Shown one piece after another: positions 50,575 to 60,248 of a stretch of 64,000 nucleotides of DNA. This DNA comes from Flavobacteriaceae bacterium. Its GTDB lineage: Bacteria > Bacteroidota > Bacteroidia > Flavobacteriales > Flavobacteriaceae. The position numbers and the translations under genes are program-made. Position 1 is the stretch's first letter; each line of letters opens with the position of its first letter. The DNA lies in contig JABABD010000005.1 of NCBI GenBank assembly GCA_014238425.1, positions 186,001 to 250,000 of the forward strand. Direction: 5' to 3'. Below the pieces are notes generated by a model. The model had not been told where the DNA came from. It searched no databases and saw nothing but the letters and a program-made list of their open reading frames with translations.

Positions 50575-52614
50575 TTATTTAGCGTAATCAATTGTGAGAG
50601 CTCCCTTTTTTGCAGTAGCATGGAAAGGGAGTTTTTTATGTTGGCATGTTGCTTCCCATCGAGACACATAACTTTTGTAATTACTTCCATCTGCTATAAT
50701 GAGCTTTGGCTTGAGTTGTTCGATAAGACGATCTAAATTTACTTTTGGAGAATCACGAAGCAATACTATATCAGGTTTAAAACTTACCTTATAAGTCGAT
50801 AAACTATCAACTACCAGTAATATTTTGTCTTTTACTTTATAAACCGAACTTAAACTATCTAAGTCAGTGTTTTTGATGTCTTCTCCAATAATGTAGTTAT
50901 TCAGTACTTTTTCAGAGTTTGGGCTAATTGAGTCAATGTTGTGATACACTTTCAAGTTGTTTGAATTTTGAAATGCCACGATACTATGCCTATTTTTATG
51001 AAATACAGTAAAAGAGCCTGATGTCTCCGTTTTATTGTATATAAATATAGTTTGTGCCAATACGATAGCGAGTAATAAGGGCACAAGTCTTTTAGATTTT
51101 GGCTCTTTAAGTGTGCGAAATCCTAGAACAATTAAAAGATAACTGATGATGATTGCTGATATTCCAAACGAAATGCCTTTAAATAGGAACGCTTCTTGTT
51201 GAGCAATCCAACCAACAAAATTATTTAAAGTACTAATCATACCTCCAAACAATTGTACTATAAATTCTGGTAAAGCATTTATAATCGCAAGTATGATGAC
51301 CAAAACCCCTAACCCTAGAATGACTCCTAAAACTGGAATGATAACTAAATTGGATATAAAGAATAATCCGGGAAACTGATGAAAATAAAATAGACTCAAT
51401 GGAGCTACACCAATTTGAGCGGCAATGGTCACTGTAAAAAGCTTCCAAAAATAATTGGTAACCTTGAGCTTAGGCAACCATAATTTATAAAGCATAGGTT
51501 GTATCCAAACAATAGCAAAAACTGCTATATAGCTTAATTGAAAACCAACATCAAATAAAAATGTGGGTTTAAAAAGCAATAGAATCAATATTGACGTAGC
51601 TAGTGTGTTGAAAATATTTGCAGGACGCTTCATATTCAAGCCAATAGCCACAATGCTAAACATCGTAACTGCCCTAACTATAGATGGAGATAAGCCCGCT
51701 ATAATGGCAAAAAACCAAAGGAGACTCATAATAATAAAGGTTTTAATTAAACGCCCTTTCCTTGAACGCCCTATTGGTTTTAATAAGAATTGAAGAATCA
51801 TTAAGAGAATGCCAACATGCAACCCTGAGACTGCCAGAATATGAATCACTCCTGCAGAAGCATATTGTTGATACATGTTTTTAGATAGATCACGTTTTTG
51901 ACCAAGTAGAATGGCATTAATTATGGCCAATTGGTCATCATTAAAGTGATGCTCATTTAATTTAAAGTTAATAGTTTCACGAATCTGTGCTGCCATTCCG
52001 AAAATTGAGCTCGACTTAGGTTTTTTTATTTTTAATTCGCCCTTTGTAACATGAATTTGGTGATAGACATTCTTTCTTTTGAGATACTCACTATAATCAA
52101 ATTGATAAGGGTTTAGAGGTTTGGTAATTGTTGTTAAAGTAGTTGTAGTAAATAATAAGTCATCTACTTGTAGAGGCTTTATTAAAGAATCCTTATCAAT
52201 ATTAAGTAGAAGTTTTCCTTTCACTTTATAGTTATTAAAAGTGTTTATTTCTACAAAATACTTGTCTTGGTAAAGAGATGGTTTTAAAACCTCAATAACT
52301 TTAAGGTTAAGGCTTTTTGTTTTAGTAAGATCAAAGCTATTAGATTGTGTATAATGGTTTTCCCAGTGTCTTTGGTCATGTATATTGGTTGTTAATAGGC
52401 CAATAGAAAACATAGTTACCAATGCAGTTACTCCAAAATAGAAATTAGTTAATACCTGTCTTTTGCTAATGATATATACAATGGCTAGTATAAGCAAAAA
52501 TGCTATTGTAAGAATGAAAGAAATATGTAATTCAACTTGTATATAATTGCCAAATAAAACACCTAAAATCAAGAATAAGGTCAGCTTTATAATGGTAAAG
52601 TTGATTAATTTCAT
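50575..52614 (-). CDS. comEC: ComEC/Rec2-type DNA uptake channel, without intact metallo-beta-lactamase domain
   Basis: 679 residues. An N-terminal DUF4131-like region (about 40-200) and the competence domain with VSGLHVGILLMILQF at about 262-276, then 7-9 helices. Full-length ComEC has a C-terminal metallo-beta-lactamase domain with an HxHxDH motif; the last 160 residues here lack that motif and look like a remnant (VVDSLSTYKVSFKPDIVLLR). ComEC moves single-stranded DNA across the inner membrane in natural transformation. That matters because of the gene-end duplications in this window, which could be traces of DNA uptake. Confidence 0.88.
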   Translation of the reverse strand: MKLINFTIIKLTLFLILGVLFGNYIQVELHISFILTIAFLLILAIVYIISKRQVLTNFYFGVTALVTMFSIGLLTTNIHDQRHWENHYTQSNSFDLTKTKSLNLKVIEVLKPSLYQDKYFVEINTFNNYKVKGKLLLNIDKDSLIKPLQVDDLLFTTTTLTTITKPLNPYQFDYSEYLKRKNVYHQIHVTKGELKIKKPKSSSIFGMAAQIRETINFKLNEHHFNDDQLAIINAILLGQKRDLSKNMYQQYASAGVIHILAVSGLHVGILLMILQFLLKPIGRSRKGRLIKTFIIMSLLWFFAIIAGLSPSIVRAVTMFSIVAIGLNMKRPANIFNTLATSILILLLFKPTFLFDVGFQLSYIAVFAIVWIQPMLYKLWLPKLKVTNYFWKLFTVTIAAQIGVAPLSLFYFHQFPGLFFISNLVIIPVLGVILGLGVLVIILAIINALPEFIVQLFGGMISTLNNFVGWIAQQEAFLFKGISFGISAIIISYLLIVLGFRTLKEPKSKRLVPLLLAIVLAQTIFIYNKTETSGSFTVFHKNRHSIVAFQNSNNLKVYHNIDSISPNSEKVLNNYIIGEDIKNTDLDSLSSVYKVKDKILLVVDSLSTYKVSFKPDIVLLRDSPKVNLDRLIEQLKPKLIIADGSNYKSYVSRWEATCQHKKLPFHATAKKGALTIDYAK

Positions 52615-52633
52615 TCTTAAAAGATACTAAAAA

Positions 52634-53173
52634 CTACAACACACGCCGTGCTTCATAGAAAGCAAGACGCCAATAACTTTGATTCAAATCAGAGATTATA
52701 ACGCCTTTACTAGAAGTAGAATGAATGAACTCGATTAAACCAGGAAGAGACTCAACAACTAAACCAACATGATTGACCACTTTCTTGTTTTTATTAGTTT
52801 GAAAGAAAAGCAGATCTCCTTTTTGTACATCGTCTAAAGAAATACGTGTTCCTTTTTTAGACATGGCTAACGATGTTCTAGGAATGGCAATAGCCTCTTC
52901 TTTGAAAGCGACATAAATTAATCCTGAACAATCCATGCCTTTTGCTGTTGTACCACCATATTTGTAGCGAACACCGTTGTATTCTTTAGCATTGTTAATA
53001 ATAGTAGAAACAACATCATAACTAGCAATATCGACAGTTTTTGGAGCTTTAGAAGCTGGTTTAGAAACCGTTTGGGTCTGCTCACTTTTTTTGGTAATGA
53101 CTTTTGGTCGTTTTGCCGATTTGCATGAAGACAAACAAAAACTAATAAGTAGGATAAAGGCAATCTTTTGCAT
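52634..53173 (-). CDS. NlpC/P60 (C40) cell-wall peptidase lipoprotein
   Basis: 179 residues from the ATG at 53173; two more codons are open upstream with a GTG at 53179, but the lipoprotein signal MQKIAFILLISFCLSSC starts at the ATG (Cys17). The NlpC/P60 domain has the catalytic Cys in KGMDCSGLIYVAF and His in VVNHVGLVVE. It cleaves peptidoglycan stem peptides, probably at L-Ala-D-Glu or D-Glu-DAP bonds. It is 19 bp upstream of comEC on the same strand. Confidence 0.9.
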   Translation of the reverse strand: MQKIAFILLISFCLSSCKSAKRPKVITKKSEQTQTVSKPASKAPKTVDIASYDVVSTIINNAKEYNGVRYKYGGTTAKGMDCSGLIYVAFKEEAIAIPRTSLAMSKKGTRISLDDVQKGDLLFFQTNKNKKVVNHVGLVVESLPGLIEFIHSTSSKGVIISDLNQSYWRLAFYEARRVL

Positions 53174-53236
53174 GAACACAAATTAAAGGATTTTTATTTA
53201 AAATTAAATATTGTAACTTGTTTTAAAGCCAATAAT

Positions 53237-53590
53237 ATGTTTGCAACAGAAATTATACCGCGTTATTATCCTGATCAAGGAATGAATTTTGGGAGTTTCC
53301 TGATAGTATTTTCTGCATTGTTGTTTTTTCTGCTATTGAATAGGATTTTGCGTAAAAAACCTATTTATTTCATTCCAAAAAAAAATCAAAGCCTTGGGAA
53401 CTACACCTTTAGTTTTGACTCTACAAACACAAAAACAATTGACCTTAATCAACCAAAAAAGCTTTCTTTAATTAGTAAGTTTTTTTTGTACTCAATGATG
53501 GGTATACTTATAATTACACCATTTGATACGTTTATTTGGACTATTGGAGATCATTTTTCGTTCAGTTGGATTTGGGATTTCTCTACTTGA
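53237..53590 (+). CDS. Small membrane protein, unknown function
   Basis: 117 residues from the ATG at 53237 (MFATEIIPRYYPDQGMNFGS); the frame is open upstream over the start of the NlpC/P60 gene, which is not likely coding. Two membrane helices, about 22-36 (FLIVFSALLFFLLLN) and 88-105. A basic loop lies between. No family is recognised. Its 3' end overlaps the opposite-strand lpxB end by eight bases. Confidence 0.65.
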   Translation: MFATEIIPRYYPDQGMNFGSFLIVFSALLFFLLLNRILRKKPIYFIPKKNQSLGNYTFSFDSTNTKTIDLNQPKKLSLISKFFLYSMMGILIITPFDTFIWTIGDHFSFSWIWDFST

Positions 53591-54695
53591 ATTTAGAATA
53601 TATTAATTCAGCTGTCTTTTCGCTAGCACCTTTACCTCCTAATTTTTTTTCCAGTTCATAATAGTTTATAAAGAACTTGGTGCGTTCGAACTCATCTAAA
53701 ATCTTGGTAAGCTCGAGCTTTAAGTTTTTAGCATTGAAGTCATTCTGAATCAATTCTGTGACAACCTCTTGATCCATAATTAGATTGACAAGTGATATAT
53801 AGTCTAGATTTACAACGCGTTTACCTATTTGGTAGGAAATCCAACCGCCTTTATAACAGACCACTTGAGGAACTTTAAAAAGCGCTGTTTCTAAGGTAGC
53901 AGTACCTGAAGTTACTAAAGCAGCCGTTGACACGCTTAGTAAGTCATATGTTTTATTACTTATAAAATGTACATCTGGAGTCGTAATGAAAGGTGAGTAA
54001 AACGAAAAATCTTGACTTGGTGCGCCAGCAATAACAAATTGATACTCTGGAAAATCATGGGTTACGCTTAACATCACCGATAACATTTTTGTTATTTCTT
54101 GCTTCCTGCTTCCCGGAAGCAGTGCTATAATTGGTTTTTCACTAAGATTATGTGTTTTTCTGAATTCATGTTCATCTACTTGATTTCTGCCTGCAATGGC
54201 ATCAATCAATGGATGGCCAACAAAATTTACAGGATAATTATGCTTTTTTTCGTAGAAATCCTTTTCAAAAGGTAATATCACATACATTTCATCCACATCA
54301 CGCTTAATGGACTTAATACGGTTCTCTTTCCAAGCCCATATCTGAGGAGAAATATAATAATGAGTTTTGACGTTTTTCAGTTTTGCCCACTTGGCAATAC
54401 GTAAGTTAAACCCAGGATAATCGATAAAAATAATTGCGTCAGGGCTATAGTTTTCTATATCCTCTTTGCAAAAAGATAAGTTTTTCGCAATAGTTCTTAG
54501 GTTCATGATAACTTCAGCAAACCCCATAAACGCTAGATCGCGATAGTGTTTAACTAATGTGCCTCCAATTGCTTGCATTAAATCACCTCCCCAAAATCTA
54601 AAGTCAGCATCGGCATCCGATTGCTGCAATGCTTTCATAAGATTGGAACCATGAAGATCTCCAGAAGCTTCTCCTACAATAATGTAATATTTCAT
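53583..54695 (-). CDS. lpxB: Lipid-A-disaccharide synthase
   Basis: 370 residues, the usual length. GT19 signatures: VGEASGDLHGSNLMKAL at the start, FIDYPGFNLR, NFVGHPLIDAI and LLPGSRKQEI, and TSGTATLETALFKVPQVVCY near the C-terminus. It joins UDP-diacylglucosamine and lipid X to form the lipid A disaccharide. It is the last gene of a minus-strand group with the 96-residue membrane protein and surE. Confidence 0.95.
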   Translation of the reverse strand: MKYYIIVGEASGDLHGSNLMKALQQSDADADFRFWGGDLMQAIGGTLVKHYRDLAFMGFAEVIMNLRTIAKNLSFCKEDIENYSPDAIIFIDYPGFNLRIAKWAKLKNVKTHYYISPQIWAWKENRIKSIKRDVDEMYVILPFEKDFYEKKHNYPVNFVGHPLIDAIAGRNQVDEHEFRKTHNLSEKPIIALLPGSRKQEITKMLSVMLSVTHDFPEYQFVIAGAPSQDFSFYSPFITTPDVHFISNKTYDLLSVSTAALVTSGTATLETALFKVPQVVCYKGGWISYQIGKRVVNLDYISLVNLIMDQEVVTELIQNDFNAKNLKLELTKILDEFERTKFFINYYELEKKLGGKGASEKTAELIYSKFK

Positions 54696-54698
54696 ATA

Positions 54699-54989
54699 CT
54701 AGAAAAGATACAAATAGTAAACAATAAATGCCATTAAAAAAGTTGATATTAAAACACCACGTGCTCTATAAATTCTATTAGTGTTTAAAAATCTATGAAA
54801 GGCTAATAAACTTGGAATAGAGCTTAGCGCTAATAGTGCCCAAAGCCTATCCTGTTCTAGAATAGTCTTTAATGTTGTAGCAAAAGTAAGCTCTTTATAA
54901 ACACTAAATATTAAAACAGAAAGGGCAAACCCTAACGCCGTGAAAATAATACTAACAACAAAGCCAATTAATAGTTCTTTTTTAATCAT
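54699..54989 (-). CDS. Three-helix membrane protein, unknown function
   Basis: 96 residues, three hydrophobic helices (about 7-29, 45-60, 77-95). No motif is recognised. It lies three bases upstream of lpxB and overlaps the surE stop by eight bases, an order seen in many flavobacteria from memory, so it is likely real. Confidence 0.7.
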   Translation of the reverse strand: MIKKELLIGFVVSIIFTALGFALSVLIFSVYKELTFATTLKTILEQDRLWALLALSSIPSLLAFHRFLNTNRIYRARGVLISTFLMAFIVYYLYLF

Positions 54990-55758
54990 TTAATTTCCAG
55001 GTGTTAAGTTTTTGTAAGGTATGATGGGCGGTTAAATCAAATTGGCATGGGACTAAGGAAACATAACCATTTTCTAGGGCCCATATATCTGTATCTTCGC
55101 CTTTATCTGAGCTAACAAACTTGCCGCTTAACCAGTAATAATCTTTACCCATTGGACTTACGCGTTTGTCAAAATCTTCAACCCAATTTCCTTTTGCCTG
55201 TCTACACACCTTAATACCTTTGATGTTTTCTTTTTTAAGTTTCGGGAAATTCACATTTAACACAACATCGTTAGGTAAACCACTGCTTAATAGATTGATG
55301 ACAATGGTTTTAATATAATCTTCAATCTGCGAAAAATCTGCATCCCAATTATAATCTAATAACGAAAACCCAATGGCAGGAATACCTTCAATCCCAGCTT
55401 CAATAGCGGCGCTCATAGTACCTGAATAGATGACATTAATCGATGAATTTGAACCATGATTTATCCCTGAAACGCATAGATCAGGTCGTCTGTCCAAAAT
55501 TTCGTGAACAGCCAACTTTACACAGTCTGCAGGTGTGCCAGAACAACTATATTCAATAATTTCGGCATTATTTTTACTTACTTTATCGCAATGTAATGTA
55601 GAATCAACTGTTATAGCATGACCCATGCCGCTCTGAGGGCTATCTGGAGCTACAACGACCACATCTCCAATAGTTTTCATAATATTAATAAGCGTCCTGA
55701 TTCCAGGAGCAGTAATCCCATCGTCATTAGTGACAAGTATTAAAGGCTTTTTTTGCAT
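54982..55758 (-). CDS. surE: 5'/3'-nucleotidase SurE
   Basis: 258 residues from the ATG at 55758 (MQKKPLILVTNDDGITAPGI); an ATG seven codons upstream is possible but the family starts here. The metal-binding NDDG is at 11-14, followed by GHAITVDSTL and NHGSNSS. SurE removes phosphate from nucleoside monophosphates and short polyphosphates and helps in stationary phase. It begins the minus-strand group surE, small membrane protein, lpxB. Confidence 0.93.
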   Translation of the reverse strand: MQKKPLILVTNDDGITAPGIRTLINIMKTIGDVVVVAPDSPQSGMGHAITVDSTLHCDKVSKNNAEIIEYSCSGTPADCVKLAVHEILDRRPDLCVSGINHGSNSSINVIYSGTMSAAIEAGIEGIPAIGFSLLDYNWDADFSQIEDYIKTIVINLLSSGLPNDVVLNVNFPKLKKENIKGIKVCRQAKGNWVEDFDKRVSPMGKDYYWLSGKFVSSDKGEDTDIWALENGYVSLVPCQFDLTAHHTLQKLNTWKLND

Positions 55759-55912
55759 TGTAAGAGTAAAATTTAACATAGCAAAAGTAAGTAATTATGT
55801 GTTGAATCGCCTAATTTTAGTGGTTTAACAAAAAATTAGTACCACAACCGATTAATGGCATGGTATTTTCTTTATTTTAGATGAAAATTATAGAATGAAA
55901 CCCTACGATCTT

Positions 55913-58060
55913 ATGAAAAGGAATTATAACATTTTAATGCTCGTTTTGCTACTGGCATTTGCTTCATGCAGTTTTACTACTAAAACCTTCAATGATCCAG
56001 ATAAAGATAAAATGCTCATTCAAATCATTACCTATGTTTTAGAAAGAGGACATTTTGACCCTAAAACTGTTGATGATGCATTTTCTCAAGAGGTGTATGT
56101 TGATTATTTGGAAAATTTAGATCCTCTAAAACGTTATTTCTATGAATCTGATATCAAGGAATTTGACAAATACAAAAACGAAATTGATGATCAATTAAAA
56201 GCTTACGATATTTCATTTTTCAAACTCACACATGAACGTTTGTTAAAGCGTATGACGGAAGCCAAAGAAATCCATCAAACTATTTTATCAAAACCATTTG
56301 ATTTCTCTAAAGATGAAACATTTGATTCTGACTATGAAAACTTACCTTATGTGAGGTCCAAAAAGCAAATGAAAGAACGGTGGAGACAGCAACTAAAATA
56401 TAGCACACTTTCTAATTTTGATGAAAAACTAGAGAATCTTGAAAAAGCCTTTAACAAAGAAAATCAGAATGAAAAGACATTTACAGCTGACTTAAGAAAG
56501 TTGGAAGATATCGAAAAAGAAGCTCGAGAAGCCACTTCAAAATCGTTTGAAGAGTACTTTGATTTTACAGGAGACTTAGAACGGAAAGATTATTTCACTG
56601 TGTATATTAATGCCATTGTTGAAGAATTTGACCCACATACATTCTATTTTGCACCACAAGATAAAGATCGTTTTGATACGGCTATGAAAGGAAGTTTTGA
56701 AGGTATTGGTGCTAGACTTCAAAAGAGAATGGATAATACTAAGATTGTTGATATTATCTCTGGCGGACCTGTTTGGAGACAAAACAAAATAGAAGTAGGA
56801 GATATTATTTTGAAAGTCAGGCAAGAAGATGAAGAAGAAGCCGTTAGTATTGTTGGTATGCGTTTAGATGATGCTATTAAGCTCATTAAAGGACCTAAAG
56901 GTTCTAAGGTGTTCTTGACTATGAAGAAAATAGATGGAACTGTTGAGGATATAGCAATTGTAAGAGATGTGGTTGAGTTAGAGGAAACATATGCTAAATC
57001 ATCTAAAGTTGAGAAAGATGGGAAAACTTTCGGAATCATCAATCTTCCTAAATTTTATGTCGATTTTGATGACTACAACAAACGAAATGCAGCATCAGAT
57101 ATCAAAAAAGAAATAGAGAGATTGAAGGCTGAAGGTATGGAAGGGCTTGTTTTAGATCTTCGTAATAATGGCGGTGGATCACTTCAAACGGTGGTCGACA
57201 TGGCTGGGTTGTTTATAAAAGATGGCCCAATTGTTCAAGTGCGCTCAACTGGAGAACCAAAGGAAGTACTATCAGATAGAGATAAATCTATTGTTTGGGA
57301 TGGTCCTTTTGTAATTTTAGTGAACGAATTATCGGCTTCAGCTTCTGAAATATTGGCAGCTGCAATGCAAGATTATAAACGAGCTATTGTTATAGGAAGT
57401 AAACAAACCTATGGGAAAGGGACTGTACAAAATGTTATTGATCTTAACCGTATGGTGCGTAATAATAAGGGAGCAGATATGGGAGCTCTAAAGTTGACTA
57501 CTCAAAAATTCTATAGAATCAATGGGGGTTCTACGCAGTTAGAAGGTGTTAAAAGTGATGTTGTCGTTCCGGACAGATATAGCTTTATTGATGTAGGAGA
57601 GAAAGACCAAGAAAATCCATTGCCTTGGGATCAAATAGAACCTGTTGATTATGCTATTTGGAATAGTTATTTTGATTATGATGGTACTATTCAGAAAAGT
57701 AAAGAGCGTATGGCAACCAATGAGCAGTTAAAACTTATTGAAGAAAGTGCAAAATGGGTAAAGAAAGTAAGAGATATAGATACGCACTCTCTTAATTATG
57801 ACAATTACAAAGCAAAGACTGAACGTAATGAGTTAGAAGCTAAACGTTTTGATAAGATAGCAGATTACAAAACAGATCTAACATTTAAATCACTACCATA
57901 TGAGATGACATTGGTAGCCAAGGATACTATTTTAAGAGAAAAGCGTAAACGATGGCACGAAAGTTTGAGCAAAGATGTTTATGTAGAAGAAGCTCTTAAT
58001 GTATTGAATGACTTGAAGCTAACATATGGTATCAATAAAGTGGCAGAAGTAAAAGATTAA
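55913..58060 (+). CDS. C-terminal (tail-specific) processing protease, S41A family, lipoprotein
   Basis: 715 residues from the ATG at 55913, which opens the lipoprotein signal ending LAFASC; another ATG six codons upstream (55895) is also possible. In order: an N-terminal Prc/Tsp helical region, a PDZ domain (about 245-350, GSFEGIGARLQ and GGPVWRQNKIEVGD), and the S41 protease with SASASEIL (Ser) and GKGTVQ (Lys), then a C-terminal DUF3340-like region. It degrades proteins with exposed C-termini and processes envelope proteins. Confidence 0.93.
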   Translation: MKRNYNILMLVLLLAFASCSFTTKTFNDPDKDKMLIQIITYVLERGHFDPKTVDDAFSQEVYVDYLENLDPLKRYFYESDIKEFDKYKNEIDDQLKAYDISFFKLTHERLLKRMTEAKEIHQTILSKPFDFSKDETFDSDYENLPYVRSKKQMKERWRQQLKYSTLSNFDEKLENLEKAFNKENQNEKTFTADLRKLEDIEKEAREATSKSFEEYFDFTGDLERKDYFTVYINAIVEEFDPHTFYFAPQDKDRFDTAMKGSFEGIGARLQKRMDNTKIVDIISGGPVWRQNKIEVGDIILKVRQEDEEEAVSIVGMRLDDAIKLIKGPKGSKVFLTMKKIDGTVEDIAIVRDVVELEETYAKSSKVEKDGKTFGIINLPKFYVDFDDYNKRNAASDIKKEIERLKAEGMEGLVLDLRNNGGGSLQTVVDMAGLFIKDGPIVQVRSTGEPKEVLSDRDKSIVWDGPFVILVNELSASASEILAAAMQDYKRAIVIGSKQTYGKGTVQNVIDLNRMVRNNKGADMGALKLTTQKFYRINGGSTQLEGVKSDVVVPDRYSFIDVGEKDQENPLPWDQIEPVDYAIWNSYFDYDGTIQKSKERMATNEQLKLIEESAKWVKKVRDIDTHSLNYDNYKAKTERNELEAKRFDKIADYKTDLTFKSLPYEMTLVAKDTILREKRKRWHESLSKDVYVEEALNVLNDLKLTYGINKVAEVKD

Positions 58061-58073
58061 ATTGCAAAAACAC

Positions 58074-58131
58074 CTCGATGCTTGCATCGAGAGAGTTCTA
58101 ATAAAATTGTCATTCCCGTGAAAACGGGAAT
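58074..58131. repeat. Two adjacent palindromic elements between the protease and permease genes
   Basis: CTCGATG and CATCGAG (58074-58080, 58085-58091) with a 4-base loop, then ATTCCCGT and ACGGGAAT (58112-58119, 58124-58131) with a GAAA-type loop. The second, preceded by TGTC, belongs to a palindrome type found widely in bacteria. One may serve as terminator for the protease gene, but no T-run follows either. Confidence 0.75.
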
Positions 58132-58155
58132 CTAAGTAAAAAAGCATTTTTTACT

Positions 58156-59250
58156 ATGAGCCAATCGGCTAAATCATTATCACAATTAGCGCTCCAGAAG
58201 TTCAAAAAGAACGTTTGGGGCGTTTTCAGTTTTTGGTTCATTATATTAATTGGCTTAGTATCTGTATTTGCCTACACTTTAGCACCGGACAACTCACAGT
58301 ATGCTAATCAAATGCATTTGTCAATACATTCAAAACCGCCTGGCTATAAAGTGTTAATGCTCACTATTCCATCGGAAATTGATACAGAACAATCATTTTT
58401 TGATAAACTGTTCTTCGGAAAGCAAAGCGGAGATACAGAAATTCCGATTATAGAGCATGTATTAGAAGCAAACAAACTCAGGTATACTGAATATACCGCG
58501 GATGGATTAGAAGGCATTACAAAAACTATAAATGCGGATTTCATTATTAATAGCCCTTCAAAAGAATTTATCAAAGAAAGAACTTTTGTCTTTGGAACAG
58601 ATAAATACGGTAGAGATTTATTAAGTCGTGTTTTGGTAGGTGCTAGAATATCTTTTTTTATAGGATTTATTGCCGTTTTTATCTCCTTAGTGATAGGTAT
58701 TTTTATGGGAAGCTTAGCGGGATACTTTGGCGGTAAAGTGGATGCTTTTATTATGTGGATTATTAATGTCACCTGGTCCATTCCCACGCTGTTGTTAGTT
58801 ATAGCCATTACAATAGCATTAGGTAAAGGATTTTGGCAAGTGTTTATTGCGGTTGGGTTGACTATGTGGGTTGAGGTTGCTAGGGTGGTGAGAGGACAAA
58901 TACTTAGTGTTAAAGAAATGCAGTATGTTACAGCAGCAAGAGCATTAGGATATACAGATTTTAGAATCATAACCAAGCATATCTTGCCTAACATTATGGC
59001 ACCAGTCATTGTTATTTCAGCAGCAAACTTTGCAGCTGCTATATTGATAGAAAGCGGACTTAGTTTTTTAGGTATAGGAGCACAACCACCAATGGCGAGT
59101 TGGGGAGCTATGATAAAAGATCATTATAGTTATATTATTCTTGGAAAGCCTTATCTGGCCTTAATTCCTGGGCTTTGTATTATGAGTCTTGTGATGGCGT
59201 TTATGCTAATTGGAAACGCGTTGAGAGATGCTTTGGATGTGAAGAGTTAA
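58156..59250 (+). CDS. ABC transporter permease (DppC/OppC-like)
   Basis: 364 residues. One N-terminal helix (about 20-40), a periplasmic insertion of about 100 residues, then the binding-protein-dependent permease core with five helices. The EAA-type loop is visible (AARALGYTDFRIITKHILPN). No substrate-binding protein, second permease or ATPase lies nearby, so partners must be elsewhere. Peptide import is the usual role of this group. The 3' end is duplicated at 60249-60314. Confidence 0.9.
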   Translation: MSQSAKSLSQLALQKFKKNVWGVFSFWFIILIGLVSVFAYTLAPDNSQYANQMHLSIHSKPPGYKVLMLTIPSEIDTEQSFFDKLFFGKQSGDTEIPIIEHVLEANKLRYTEYTADGLEGITKTINADFIINSPSKEFIKERTFVFGTDKYGRDLLSRVLVGARISFFIGFIAVFISLVIGIFMGSLAGYFGGKVDAFIMWIINVTWSIPTLLLVIAITIALGKGFWQVFIAVGLTMWVEVARVVRGQILSVKEMQYVTAARALGYTDFRIITKHILPNIMAPVIVISAANFAAAILIESGLSFLGIGAQPPMASWGAMIKDHYSYIILGKPYLALIPGLCIMSLVMAFMLIGNALRDALDVKS

Positions 59251-59253
59251 TTT

Positions 59254-60132
59254 TTATGACTCGTTGAAATGCCACATTAATAAGTGGCTTATTTTATTAC
59301 CTTGAGTCATTTTAATGGTCTGATGTGTCGCTTTTAATTTATGTAATTGTTTGTAGAAAGTGTTTAAGTGTTCTTTTCTAGATACAAGTGTCGTGAAGAC
59401 CCCTACTTGTGTTTTGTATGACGTACTTTGTTTCATCATACGCTTTATGAACAATGCTTCGCCACCATTACACCATAATTCATTAGATTGACCGTTAAAG
59501 TTTCGTTTTAATTCCGCAATGGTTTTATCAGGGTTTAAATTTTTTATTTTTTGAAACGCCACCTTATTGGCTTCTTCTTCTGAAGCATAGAAAGGAGGAT
59601 TACACATTGTGAAATGGAAATAGTCGTCTTTTAAGATAATGCCTTCAAATATATGAGCATTTGTTTTTTGATGTCGTATCTCAATATGCTGCTTTAAAGT
59701 TTCATTGGTTTTTACGTTTTGAGTAGCAGCTTCAACGGCTTTAGAATCAATATCAGCACCTACCATATACCATTCAAACAAACAAGCTCCTAAAATTGGA
59801 TAAATGCAATTCGCACCAACACCAATATCTAGACCTTTCAACTGAGAAGGCTGCTTGTCGTATACATTTTCTAATAAGTCGTTTATATATAAAAGATAAT
59901 CAACTCTTCCAGGAATAGCAGGGCATAAATAGTTTTCAGGGATAGTGTAATCTTCAAGCTTATAATGGTGTAGCAATAAGGCTTTATTTAGTTCAAATAC
60001 AGCCACATTATCAGAAAAATCAATAGTTGAAGTGTTAAATTTATTTATAAACGTATGATGCTTAAGTTCAGGATTAGCAATAGTTAGGGCAGGAAGATCA
60101 TATCCATTAATATGTGGGTTTTTAGGATGCAA
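59254..60132 (-). CDS. rlmF: 23S rRNA (adenine1618-N6)-methyltransferase
   Basis: 292 residues. The class I methyltransferase features are KGLDIGVGANCIYPI (SAM site) and the MCNPPFYAS motif (NPPF catalytic motif of N6-adenine methyltransferases). Start MHPKNPHINGYDLPALTIANPEL fits RlmF. It methylates A1618 of 23S rRNA. It is convergent with the permease and lies between the permease 3' end and its relic, so it may be an inserted gene at this site (inference). Confidence 0.92.
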   Translation of the reverse strand: MHPKNPHINGYDLPALTIANPELKHHTFINKFNTSTIDFSDNVAVFELNKALLLHHYKLEDYTIPENYLCPAIPGRVDYLLYINDLLENVYDKQPSQLKGLDIGVGANCIYPILGACLFEWYMVGADIDSKAVEAATQNVKTNETLKQHIEIRHQKTNAHIFEGIILKDDYFHFTMCNPPFYASEEEANKVAFQKIKNLNPDKTIAELKRNFNGQSNELWCNGGEALFIKRMMKQSTSYKTQVGVFTTLVSRKEHLNTFYKQLHKLKATHQTIKMTQGNKISHLLMWHFNES

Positions 60133-60248
60133 GAATATTAAGATTTTGTAGGCAAGATAGGGCTAATCAAATCAATTACCATTCATTAATTCTATTGCTG
60201 TCTAATCTAATAAAGATGAATAGTGATAGGATGCCTGAACTTCTATAA

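Noticed and set aside
50540..50640. Terminator between thioredoxin and comEC genes
   Set aside because: The short inverted repeat near 50560-50590 overlaps the comEC stop and has no T-run; too weak to list.
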